Assembly (NCBI GenBank): GCA_965371245.1
Contig: CBDUXT010000072.1
Location: 1-31,755 of the forward strand
DNA: 31,755 nucleotides
Reading direction: 5' to 3'
Source: CBDUXT01 sp965371245
GTDB lineage: Bacteria; Planctomycetota; Phycisphaerae; UBA1845
Shown here: one piece after another, positions 8,279 through 15,964 of the stretch
Layout of the letters: each line of letters begins with the position of its first letter
Numbering within the stretch: the first letter of the stretch is position 1
Notes under the pieces: generated by a model
Told to the model about the DNA's origin: nothing
Seen by the model: the letters and a program-made list of their open reading frames with translations, nothing else
Databases searched by the model: none
Position numbers and translations under genes: made by a program

Positions 8279-9231
8279 TACGGCACATCCGATTTCGCGG
8301 TCGCCTCGGCGCCCGCGTCGCCCAGCACGCCGTCATGGATCGGAACCAGGCGGCGCGCCTCTTCGTTAAACACGTCGAACGGCGGTTGAATGTCCGGAAG
8401 AACGAGCGTGGTCCGGTCGCTAAGCGCTTCGCGCGCGGTTTGCATGCTGTCGAGGAAGATTCGAAGATAGGGGTACTCGTCGAATTCCTTGTAGTAGGCA
8501 CTGACAACGCGATCCGCCTCGGTGCGGATCTGGGCCACCTTTCGTCTGACTTCGGCCATGATTCGGTCTCTGGCGGCGCTCGCGTCCGCCTGGATAGCGC
8601 TGGCCGAGGCGAGACCCTCGGCGGTGTACTTCGATGCCTTCTTCTTCTCGTTTTCCTTCATGGCCGCAAAGATCGCCACGGTAACCGATTGCGGCAGGGC
8701 GAGCTTCTTGATCCCGAAGTCCACCACTTCGATGCCGTACTGATCCTTGGCGTCCTTGGCGACGGCCGTGCGAATCTCGTCTTCGATCGCACGGATCTTA
8801 CGCGTGGACGGGTCGGTGGAGACAAACTCGCCGAAGACATGCTGCCCGGTGACCGCTTGACTATGCGTGACCACCGTCGTTCGCAACTTCTTCATGCCGA
8901 TCTCTTCCGAGGCGAAGTTCGTGTGGAACTTGGCCGGGTCGGTGATCCGCCACAGCGTAAACGACGAGAGCAGAAGGTTCTTTCCGTCGATCGTTCGCGT
9001 CTCTTCCGTCCGTACATCGAGGATTCGGATGCGCTTGTCGTACTTCACGACAGTCTGGATCGGGCGGGGCCACTTGAACTGGAGCCCGGGCTCCGTGATG
9101 GCGGCGCTATCCGGTTTGTTCCAGGTCTTGCGGATCGCCACCTCGGTGAAGCGAACCTGAAACGTGCAGATGTAGAGCAAGAGAACGGCGACAACAAACA
9201 GGGCCGCCAGAACCGAACCGATGTTCTTCAT
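8278..9231 (-). CDS. hflC: SPFH/band-7 protein, HflC-like
   Basis: This 317-residue protein has a single N-terminal transmembrane helix (5-24) followed by a band-7 domain opening with FTEVAIRKTW. The pattern YGIEVVDFGIKKLALPQSV and the later Ala/Lys/Glu-rich stretch are typical of HflC, where the first marks the end of the band-7 fold. It is somewhat shorter than HflK here, as is usual in the pair. The stop (TAA) overlaps the ATG of the next gene by one base and the upstream gene ends 22 nt before its start, so all three SPFH genes form one transcription unit. The family is expected to form membrane-bound ring or cage assemblies that act on FtsH or membrane lipids. Confidence 0.8.
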   Translation of the reverse strand: MKNIGSVLAALFVVAVLLLYICTFQVRFTEVAIRKTWNKPDSAAITEPGLQFKWPRPIQTVVKYDKRIRILDVRTEETRTIDGKNLLLSSFTLWRITDPAKFHTNFASEEIGMKKLRTTVVTHSQAVTGQHVFGEFVSTDPSTRKIRAIEDEIRTAVAKDAKDQYGIEVVDFGIKKLALPQSVTVAIFAAMKENEKKKASKYTAEGLASASAIQADASAARDRIMAEVRRKVAQIRTEADRVVSAYYKEFDEYPYLRIFLDSMQTAREALSDRTTLVLPDIQPPFDVFNEEARRLVPIHDGVLGDAGAEATAKSDVP

Positions 9232-9253
9232 GATCCATGCATTCCCAACAGGG

Positions 9254-11368
9254 TTACTTCCTGGCTTTCTTGCGTTCCGCTTCGGCGCTCTCCCCGAGCA
9301 CCTGATCGAGGCCGGCCTCTTCCATGGTGTCGTACTCGATGATGATGTTCGAGCGGTCGCCGACGATCAGATACTTGCGAACATTCTGAAGGCCTCGGTA
9401 GATACTGAAGACCTGACGTTTCAGGTAGAGCACCGGCGCCGCCTTGTACCCGGCGACCTGCGCGCTGAATGACAGGGCCTTGGCCGCCGCAAGGTTGGTG
9501 CGATTGGTCGCCCGTCCGTTCGCCGCGGAAATCATCTCCGCCGCTTTCCCGCTGATGCGTGAAATGCCGCGCCCGGGGTTTCCCATCACCAAGTCCTGAA
9601 CGCGCTGATCCACTACCGCCCGTTCCGGCGAGTCCATCGGCAAGCCATCGCGCAGGCGGATCGCCTCGTCCAGCGACTTGGCCCGCGCCTCCGTCCCGGC
9701 GACGCCGATCAGGATTTTCCGAGCCTCCGCCTCGGCTGCGTGGATGACCGCGCCGGCACCTATCTCGGCGGCGAGAACCTGCTGAAACGCCGCCGCCACC
9801 TGGTTTTCGGCCGGTGGGTGGGCGTCGCGGATACCCGCGGCGACGATCTCAATCCCCACATCCTGCGCGTCGAGCCGCGCCTGGAGCTGTCGTTTCAGAT
9901 CGGCGTTGAAACGCACCCGCCCGGAACCGATCAATACATCGAGTTCGACGCCCGAGGCGTATTCGGAGAGGTGCTGATAGGCCACGGCTTCAAGCAGTCC
10001 TTCGGGATGCGCGTACTTGTAGAGGTATTGCGGAAGGCTCCGAATGCGATACTCGATCGGCACGGACATCATCAGCAGGCTGACCGGCTCAGACTCCGCC
10101 GGGTCGGTGCTGCCGTCGTTGGCCCCCGACAAAGATCGGTCCCGCGGCCCGCCATCCGATTTCGGGGCGGCCACAAGGAGCAACATCTCCGGAACGGACT
10201 CGTGCGCCTTCGTCCAGAGGATGGCTTCATCGATGTCGTGTCCGTGCCCGTCGTCATTCTCTTCAGCGGCTTCGCCGATGACCACCTCGCGGATTCGTCC
10301 GGTCGGCGCGCGATAGGAGATGTCGATGGGGTACGGCCACTTGAAATACAACCCCGCCGTAAGCGGGGCGTCCGGTCTGTGGCCGAAGTGCTCAATCACG
10401 ACGCGCTCTTCCGCGCCGACAATGACGACGCTGGTCATCAAAAGAACGACCGCGGCGGCTGCCACCGTGATCGGAAACAGCCATCGCTGTAGCAACTGAT
10501 AGAACCAGGTCGAGCTGACGTTGAAGCCGAACTGATAGTTGGCCGCGTCGGCGATCGACTTGGCCAACCCGCCCGGTTCGCCAATCATCCCCAACAGACG
10601 GCTGTCGAAGGCGGGGCGGGCAACCTCACCCGGGACCCGTGGGCGGTATAAGTCGAGAATGAAGTTGCCGGCGAACTCGACGCCCAGGACGAACATCGCG
10701 AAACGCAAGATCAGCGTGGCGGAAGGCTCGGCCCACTCGAAAGTGCCGCCCAGCATGAGTGCCACGGCCCCCACGACGCCGGCGAGGGCGCATCCGGCCA
10801 TGCACACGCCGCCTCCGCGAAGCAACCCCCACTGCGGAAGCCGTGCGACGGCCAGGGAGTAGCGCGCATACAGAAAAGAGAGGAACGCGACACCCAGGAC
10901 GAAGACCATCATGACCTTTGGCTGGTCGGTTCGCCCGGACAGGTTTTCGTCAAAGATCTCGGTAACCGAAAGGTTCCAGATTCCCCAGAGCAGCCAAACC
11001 GCGACGACGATGGTTCCCGCGGGCAAGAGCCACTGAACCATCCACTTGAGACGGTTCTGCTCGAGAAGCAGCGCCTCGTCGTCGAGTTCGAACAGCGCCT
11101 GGGTGGCGCCGGCCTCCTGCGCGCGGCGAAGCTCGGCCGTCTCCAGGGCCTCCAGCTCGACGCGCGTAATCTGCTTGAGGATGAAGTAGAGAACCAACCA
11201 CACGGGGATGCCGAACAGCATGAAGCCGGCGAGGGCGCGGAGAAGAGCCGACGAGCCGGCCCACGCAGCTATCCCCAGCAAGAGCCCAAACCACAGCGCC
11301 TGAAGGAGGGCGCCGAAGAGCGCTACGTGCTGGGCCCGCTTGTCCCCGGTTCCCTTGGATTCTGCCAT
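9254..11368 (-). CDS. Polytopic SPFH/band-7 protein
   Basis: This 704-residue protein combines a membrane module with an SPFH domain. Seven hydrophobic stretches are visible at about 18-35, 42-64, 112-132, 151-169, 186-208, 217-237 and 297-318. The band-7 domain starts right after the last (VVIVGAEERVVIEHFGHRPD). It is interrupted by a polar insertion of about 65 residues (about 365-428) that contains DDGHGHDID and a Gly/Asp/Ser-rich linker, then resumes at VSLLMMSVPIEYRI. Residues 520-610 are helical and Ala/Glu-rich as in HflK. Most SPFH proteins have one helix, so six extra helices are uncommon. It is the first gene of the block and faces a divergent permease gene across 210 bp. It may anchor the HflK/HflC-like proteins in the membrane, but that is inference. 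Confidence 0.75.
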   Translation of the reverse strand: MAESKGTGDKRAQHVALFGALLQALWFGLLLGIAAWAGSSALLRALAGFMLFGIPVWLVLYFILKQITRVELEALETAELRRAQEAGATQALFELDDEALLLEQNRLKWMVQWLLPAGTIVVAVWLLWGIWNLSVTEIFDENLSGRTDQPKVMMVFVLGVAFLSFLYARYSLAVARLPQWGLLRGGGVCMAGCALAGVVGAVALMLGGTFEWAEPSATLILRFAMFVLGVEFAGNFILDLYRPRVPGEVARPAFDSRLLGMIGEPGGLAKSIADAANYQFGFNVSSTWFYQLLQRWLFPITVAAAAVVLLMTSVVIVGAEERVVIEHFGHRPDAPLTAGLYFKWPYPIDISYRAPTGRIREVVIGEAAEENDDGHGHDIDEAILWTKAHESVPEMLLLVAAPKSDGGPRDRSLSGANDGSTDPAESEPVSLLMMSVPIEYRIRSLPQYLYKYAHPEGLLEAVAYQHLSEYASGVELDVLIGSGRVRFNADLKRQLQARLDAQDVGIEIVAAGIRDAHPPAENQVAAAFQQVLAAEIGAGAVIHAAEAEARKILIGVAGTEARAKSLDEAIRLRDGLPMDSPERAVVDQRVQDLVMGNPGRGISRISGKAAEMISAANGRATNRTNLAAAKALSFSAQVAGYKAAPVLYLKRQVFSIYRGLQNVRKYLIVGDRSNIIIEYDTMEEAGLDQVLGESAEAERKKARK

Positions 11369-11413
11369 ACGCGATTCTCACCCGGACCCGAAACCCGAAC
11401 TCGCACGCACGCG

Positions 11414-11423
11414 GGTACGTACC
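11414..11423. promoter_or_regulatory. GGTACGTACC palindrome before the SPFH block
   Basis: Ten-base perfect palindrome, identical to the core of the palindrome at 5450-5467 and about 50 bp upstream of the SPFH start codon at 11368. It lies in the divergent gap between that gene and the permease at 11579. A near match GGTACGTCCC is at 18458-18467, about 80 bp before the thrC start. A shared operator is possible but unproven. Confidence 0.4.
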
Positions 11424-11456
11424 GATGGTGGATGTCCGATCCCAAAGATCCCAAGC

Positions 11457-11484
11457 TTGCCGACAAACCGCGGCAGCTTACAAT
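11457..11484 (+). promoter_or_regulatory. Candidate sigma70 promoter for the divergent permease
   Basis: TTGCCG (11457-11462), a 16-bp spacer and TACAAT (11479-11484) fit a -35/-10 pair, with the -10 matching five of six consensus bases. Transcription would begin near 11491 and leave a leader of about 88 nt before the ATG at 11579. The GGTACGTACC palindrome lies just upstream. Confidence 0.4.
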
Positions 11485-11548
11485 ACTCGATGTCAAGTGC
11501 CAACAGACAGGCTGGTTGATCCCGTGAAACCCAAGCTACCGTGAGAGG

Positions 11549-11566
11549 GGCCGGATTGCTCCGGCC
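11549..11566 (+). promoter_or_regulatory. Short hairpin in the permease leader
   Basis: GGCCGGA (11549-11555) and TCCGGCC (11560-11566) pair perfectly around TTGC. The hairpin ends 12 nt before the ATG at 11579, where a ribosome site would be expected. No good Shine-Dalgarno sequence is visible, so the hairpin may hold back translation or may be an unrelated palindromic repeat. Confidence 0.4.
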
Positions 11567-11578
11567 AACGACCTGCCC

Positions 11579-12556
11579 ATGCTTCAACGGTTCCTCGCCA
11601 TTGCTTCCAATACCTTCGTCGAGACGATCCGCCAGCCGATTTACGGCGTGATTCTGCTCGCCACGGCCTGCCTGCTTGCCTTGAACGTGTCTCTCGCCGC
11701 GTTCACGCTCGACGATGATGACAAGCTCCTCCTCGATCTTGGGCTTTCTACGCTCCTTCTCGGCGGTTTGTTCTTGTCGGCCTTCAGCGCCGCGGGGATC
11801 CTCAGTCGCGAGATCGAGAACAAGACCGTCTTGACGGTCATTTCCAAGCCCGTTAGCCGTCCGCTCTTCGTCCTGGGCAAGTTCTTTGGACTCCTCGGGG
11901 CCCTCCTCCTGGCGTTCTATCTATGCGCCCTGGTGTTCATGCTGACGGTGCGCCACGGTGTCCTCGCCAACACCGCCGACCCGTGGGACGGACCCGTCCT
12001 GGCCCTGGGCTTCGGCAGCGTCTTTCTGTCGATCCTCCTGGCGGGGCTGAGCAATTTCTTCTACGACCGTGATTTCGCCACCACGGCCGTCACGCTTATG
12101 GCTCTTTTTCTCACCGTGACCGTCCTGCTCATCACAAAGCTCGACGAGCATTGGGGTGTGATCCCCTTCGCCAGCAACTTCGTCGCCGGGCAGGTTATTC
12201 TGGCCATGTATCTGGTGTCGCTCATCGTTATCATTATGGCTGCGGTCGCCTTGGCGGCTTCGACCCGGTTCGGGCAGCTTATGACCCTCGTCATCTCCAC
12301 GGCCGTGTTAGGGATGGGCATCATCGCCGATTCCACCTTCGGGCAGTTTGAGGGAGAATCCATCCTGGCGGCCTTCGGTTATCGGGTCTTCCCGAACATC
12401 GGGTTGTTCTGGGTCATCGATGGGCTCCATGCCGGTACCGAAAAGACGGTCGTGACGTTCGAGTACGTCGGCTACGCGACTGCGTACGCACTTCTGTTGA
12501 CGACCGGAATCGTCGGCATCAGCATCGCCGCTTTCCAGAAGCGCGAGGTAGGCTGA
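11579..12556 (+). CDS. ABC-2 type transporter permease (no adjacent ATPase)
   Basis: This 325-residue membrane protein is mostly hydrophobic with about six to seven helices. KPVSRPLFVLGKFFG (90-104) lines up residue for residue, at the same positions, with KPVARWEYVLGKWLG of the permease at 4009-5415, and the stretch before it (EIENKTVLTVIS / EFVNRQILMLMA) also corresponds. The two are paralogues, but this one lacks the 205-residue insertion. The end (FQKREVG) is like the FHRREVAEISV end of the paralogue. No ATPase gene is next to it, so it may share the ATPase at 5648-6862. It is divergent from the SPFH block, with a likely promoter at 11457-11484. Start supported by the paralogue alignment, not by a ribosome site. 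Confidence 0.85.
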   Translation: MLQRFLAIASNTFVETIRQPIYGVILLATACLLALNVSLAAFTLDDDDKLLLDLGLSTLLLGGLFLSAFSAAGILSREIENKTVLTVISKPVSRPLFVLGKFFGLLGALLLAFYLCALVFMLTVRHGVLANTADPWDGPVLALGFGSVFLSILLAGLSNFFYDRDFATTAVTLMALFLTVTVLLITKLDEHWGVIPFASNFVAGQVILAMYLVSLIVIIMAAVALAASTRFGQLMTLVISTAVLGMGIIADSTFGQFEGESILAAFGYRVFPNIGLFWVIDGLHAGTEKTVVTFEYVGYATAYALLLTTGIVGISIAAFQKREVG

Positions 12557-12657
12557 CGCGGGTCCACTCGTTTCGTGTCAGCCGGCCGCCGTGCGACGGT
12601 CGCACTGTCGAAGCCGCGTCACATGCTTAGAGGGTGTATAAGAAGGGTCATGACAAA

Positions 12658-12726
12658 CCGAGCCGCGAGCGTGAGGGAGCGGTTTCGAGTGCGAAACCGG
12701 ACCGCTTCCTTACGGGCGCGGCTCGG
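12658..12726. repeat. Dispersed palindromic repeat, copy B (inverted pair)
   Basis: Arms 12658-12682 and 12702-12726 are inverted copies of a 25-bp core with four mismatches; an inner pair GGTTTCG/CGAAACC adds to the stem. The right arm is the exact reverse complement of the left arm of copy C at 16836-16860. It lies in the 263-bp gap between the permease and the esterase, and no other gene is seen there. Confidence 0.75.
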
Positions 12727-12819
12727 AAAGAGTCTTCTTCCACACGCTCTTGGAGGATCGGGCTGATCGACCCGTGGCCACCACCGCCCACACGACCTTT
12801 CAATCGGAGAACTTGGACC

Positions 12820-14424
12820 ATGACGAGATTGCACGCCACCCTGTTGCTTGCTGCTAGTTCCGTAGCGTTCACCGCCGAGCCCACCCGCAACCTGTGCCTG
12901 GCGAAGATGCCGGCGCGCGTGGTCCGCGACGGCAAGACCAAGACCAAGCCTACGACCGCCTTTCGCCTGACCCTGGACCCGTCCGTGCAAAAGACACGCT
13001 ACACCGGGCGCGTCTACGTGGTCGTATCCACCAACCTTGAGCGTGAGCCGCGCCTGAGCATCAACAGTTGGTTCAGACCGCCACAGGTCCTTTCTCTTGA
13101 TGTCTCGAATGTCGCCCCGGGTGCGCCGATCACGGTTGGTCGCGGCGCTCTTCAAAACCCCGGCATTCTTTCCGAGTTGCCGGCCGGTGACTATCAGGTT
13201 CAGGCCGTGGCTCGGCGGAGTCTCGTTCATCCCGTCCCCGGGCGCGGTGAGGGCGACTTGTACAGCGAGCCCCGCGTTGTCTCGCTCGACCCGGCCGCCC
13301 CGACAACCATCACCCTGAAACTGACCAAGGTGGCCGAAGCGAGGCCGTTTGAAGAGACCGACCGCGTAAAACTCGTGGAGATCGTCAGCCCGTCGCTGTC
13401 GAGCTTTCACGGTCGTGAGATGAAGATTCGCGCCGGCGTGATCCTGCCCGAGGGATGGAAGGACGACCCATCCACCACGTACCCCGTTCTCTATCGCATC
13501 GGCGGCTTCGGCGGCAGCCATCATTCGGCGCGGTTCATGGTTCCCGGCGCTCGGCGACGCCGTGGCCGGCCCGGCCGCGGTGATGATCCATCCGCCAAGC
13601 TGGCTGCCAAGGTGTTGATGGTCGTCCCGGACCCACAGTGCTATCGCGGGCACAACGTCTTCGCCGATTCCGACAACAACGGGCCGTGGGGCAAGGCGCT
13701 GATCGAGGAGTTGATCCCCGCAGTCGAGAAAAAGTTCCACGGCGCCCAGTCGGGGCGACATCGCTATGTCACCGGCGGCTCGTCGGGCGGCTGGAGCAGC
13801 CTCTGGCTTCAGATCACCTACCCCGACGCCTTCAACGGCTGCTGGTCCCACGTGCCCGACCCGGTGGACTTTCGCGACTTCCAACAGATCAACCTCTACA
13901 AACCCGGCACGAACATGTATCGCGACGAGGATGAGAACCCCCGCCCGCTCGCCCGACGCAACGGTGAGGTGGCCCTCTTGTATGAAGACTTCGTCAGTGC
14001 CGAGACGGTCCTAGGCCCCGGAGGACAGATCCACTCGTTCGAGGCCGTCTTCAGTCGCCGTGGCTCGGACGGCACGCCCGCATCGCTGTTCGATCGCAAG
14101 ACCGGCGCGATCGACGCCAGCGTGGCCGAGTCGTGGCGTCGGTACGACATACGTCTTGTACTCGAAGAGAATTGGGAAGAGCTTGCCCCGAAGCTCAGCG
14201 GCAAGATGCACATTTACGCCGGTGAAAGAGACACGTTCTATCTTGAAGGGGCGGTCCGGCTCTTAAAGAAATCGCTGACCAAGCTGGGCAGCGACGCCGA
14301 CATCAGGGTCATTCCGGGCATGGGACACGGCACGTTCCGGGAGGCCGTGGTTCCGATGTACGAGACGATCCTGAACAACTTCCGGCAGGAGTTCGGCAAC
14401 CCAACCGGTGGCAGCGGCAAGTAG
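12820..14424 (+). CDS. Secreted esterase-like alpha/beta hydrolase
   Basis: This 534-residue protein is of the putative-esterase type (enterochelin esterase/antigen 85-like). The N-terminus (MTRLHATLLLAASSVAF) looks like a signal peptide with cleavage near AEP, so it should act in the periplasm or outside. Residues about 20-165 form an unassigned beta-rich region. The hydrolase part follows, with nucleophile Ser322 in GSSGG, a likely acid Asp471 (AGERDTFY) and His503 (GMGHGTF). The start was chosen at 12820 because CGGAGA lies about 10 nt upstream and gives a signal peptide; a frame open from 12634 would run through repeat copy B. It stands alone, with a terminator-like hairpin right after its stop. 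Substrate is unknown; esters of sugars or aromatic acids are usual for relatives. Confidence 0.85.
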   Translation: MTRLHATLLLAASSVAFTAEPTRNLCLAKMPARVVRDGKTKTKPTTAFRLTLDPSVQKTRYTGRVYVVVSTNLEREPRLSINSWFRPPQVLSLDVSNVAPGAPITVGRGALQNPGILSELPAGDYQVQAVARRSLVHPVPGRGEGDLYSEPRVVSLDPAAPTTITLKLTKVAEARPFEETDRVKLVEIVSPSLSSFHGREMKIRAGVILPEGWKDDPSTTYPVLYRIGGFGGSHHSARFMVPGARRRRGRPGRGDDPSAKLAAKVLMVVPDPQCYRGHNVFADSDNNGPWGKALIEELIPAVEKKFHGAQSGRHRYVTGGSSGGWSSLWLQITYPDAFNGCWSHVPDPVDFRDFQQINLYKPGTNMYRDEDENPRPLARRNGEVALLYEDFVSAETVLGPGGQIHSFEAVFSRRGSDGTPASLFDRKTGAIDASVAESWRRYDIRLVLEENWEELAPKLSGKMHIYAGERDTFYLEGAVRLLKKSLTKLGSDADIRVIPGMGHGTFREAVVPMYETILNNFRQEFGNPTGGSGK

Positions 14425-14455
14425 GGCGGGCTATTGCCCGCCGCCCGCGACTTGT
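14421..14455 (+). terminator. Hairpin repeat after the esterase gene
   Basis: GGCGGGC (14425-14431), loop TATT and GCCCGCC (14436-14442) directly follow the TAG stop. The 35-base block recurs at 15194-15228 with three mismatches. It probably acts as a terminator without a T-run. Together with the copy at 15194 it brackets the small gene at 14696-15181. Bases 14456-14695 hold nothing recognisable. Confidence 0.6.
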
Positions 14456-14695
14456 TTCACTCGCTCCATTGCACCCACCGACTGGTTCTCCGGGTGGGGA
14501 ACGGCTATCATAAGGGGTGGTACTGTGTTGGGGGCCGGTCAGGTTCCATGGACAGTTCGTAGAATCTGCGCCGTGAGAAAGCATTGCTGAACCGTGTCCT
14601 ATTGGCCGTCGTCTCGCACGGGCAAACGGTGTGTTCCGGAAACGCGTCGCTCACTCGATAGGCGCGGGCCTTGCGAGTAGTAGAAAAAGGTCGCC

Positions 14696-15181
14696 GTGTT
14701 GATGCAGTCGATCCGTGAAATGTGTGCGCCGGGCGCGTTAGTGATTTCGGGTTGGTCTGGACCGGAAGAAATTACCGCCGAGAAACGCTCACTGAAACCT
14801 CTCCTGGGGTGCCTAGTCCATCAGGCGATGCATGACGGGATGCTGAAGATTTGGATCGGGGTTGACCGCGACAGCGGGGAACCCTTCATGAAGTATTTTG
14901 GTCCGCTCGGCCACGACCCGGACAAGCAAGTCTGGTGGGACATGGTTCCGCCGGAGGCCTACTGCTATCCGACGATGCTTCAAGTGTGCCTGTCGCTGGC
15001 GGAATTGGATCAGTGTCTCCCGATTAAGGGGATGATTCCAGCCAACAAGAAGCGGGAACGACTGAGCCTAGAACTGACGGTAGACACGATTGACTCACTC
15101 CAGATAGCCTGGGATGCAGTCTATGCTCTTGATCCGGAGCAGTCGCAGACATCTTATCTCGAAGATGACCAAGCCGAGTAG
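14696..15181 (+). CDS. Hypothetical 161-aa protein
   Basis: I do not recognise a specific family. The protein is acidic, with no signal peptide or membrane helix. Its layout (a helix near residues 25-50, then strands and two further helix-strand units) recalls the small N-terminal domain in GspE/PilB-type secretion ATPases, but this is a weak impression. Three starts compete: GTG 14696, TTG 14699 and ATG 14702. A purine stretch with AAAGG ends at 14690, which favours TTG or ATG by spacing. By eye the gene is poorer in G+C than its neighbours and sits between two near-identical hairpin repeats, so a recent arrival is possible. The reading frame spans the whole stretch without a break, supporting a real gene. 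Confidence 0.6.
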   Translation: MLMQSIREMCAPGALVISGWSGPEEITAEKRSLKPLLGCLVHQAMHDGMLKIWIGVDRDSGEPFMKYFGPLGHDPDKQVWWDMVPPEAYCYPTMLQVCLSLAELDQCLPIKGMIPANKKRERLSLELTVDTIDSLQIAWDAVYALDPEQSQTSYLEDDQAE

Positions 15182-15193
15182 GTCAGGCACGGC

Positions 15194-15228
15194 GTAGGGC
15201 GAGCTATTGCCCGCCACCCGCGCCTTGT
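15194..15228 (+). terminator. Second copy of the hairpin repeat, after the 161-aa gene
   Basis: This matches 14421-14455 at 32 of 35 bases; the stem GGCGAGC/GCCCGCC (15198-15204, 15209-15215) has one mismatch, loop TATT. It lies between two converging genes, so it could terminate both. Nothing else is seen between 15182 and 15325. Confidence 0.55.
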
Positions 15229-15325
15229 GGTCCCTAGTCTTGTATGGGCGAACAAGTTTGCCGACGCCACCCGCCCGTTTAGGTTTTCCGTGGGGCCGAC
15301 ACTGGTAGGCCCCCGGGACACGGCA

Positions 15326-15898
15326 CTACGCGCGGGGTCTTCGCAGCCGAAGGACCAAGGCTAACGCAAGAATCGCACACGAGCCGCAGACAAACGCCTG
15401 AAACAAAGGTCCGGGCATACCCAAAGCGGTTGCTGCCTTATAAGGCTCATGCCTGTGCCCTCCAAATATAACGAAGCGGCGAAGTCCGAAGCTCGGGAGT
15501 GTGTACGTGAACAGATCGAACCACCAAACCGAGGCCCACATCAGTAGAAAACGTACGCGGCGTGGCCAGTCGCGCCACCATAAGAGGCAGGCGGTCGTTA
15601 CCGATATGCACCATGTGCTCATGGAGCCGCCCAGAGAAACAAGACGGTCTTCCCATGCACGATCCAGTCCGCGTACACCACATCGCCCGTAGTATCCGTC
15701 AGTACCGACCCATCCTGGACTGGGGTAGAGCTCAAAACCAACAACTTCCACGTAGGTGATCCGTCCACCCAAGGAAACTCCAACAGCCCCGTGGCCAATG
15801 ATCTCGTGACAGGCAGTGCCGAAGACGATGGAGCCGCCGATACCGATTGCGCACTTGAGGATCGTTGCGCCTACGCGCATGTGCCTCGGCTCGCTCAT
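15326..15898 (-). CDS. Small membrane protein with an HExxGH motif
   Basis: This 190-residue protein is hydrophobic with about four helices (around 11-28, 88-107, 114-133 and 163-184). The first helix ends in CHEIIGHG (30-37): His31, Glu32 and His36. This resembles zinc metalloprotease sites of the M50/site-2 type, but the second His is one residue later than in the classic HExxH motif. Asp128 (WWFDLFTY) is a possible third ligand. I chose the start at Met 15898, where GGGGA lies 7 nt upstream. The gene is separated from dapB upstream by 66 bp and probably shares its transcript. Membrane proteolysis is plausible but not shown. Confidence 0.6.
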   Translation of the reverse strand: MSEPRHMRVGATILKCAIGIGGSIVFGTACHEIIGHGAVGVSLGGRITYVEVVGFELYPSPGWVGTDGYYGRCGVRGLDRAWEDRLVSLGGSMSTWCISVTTACLLWWRDWPRRVRFLLMWASVWWFDLFTYTLPSFGLRRFVIFGGHRHEPYKAATALGMPGPLFQAFVCGSCAILALALVLRLRRPRA

Positions 15899-15964
15899 TG
15901 CGGGTCCCCGGTCGCATTCCCTCGATGTCGAGACCGTCGGGTTAAGTGCTCGCCATTGTTCCAC

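Noticed and set aside
12619..13884. Minus-strand open frame opposite the esterase gene
   Set aside because: The plus-strand frame has a signal peptide and GxSxG, Asp and His residues; the antisense frame has none.
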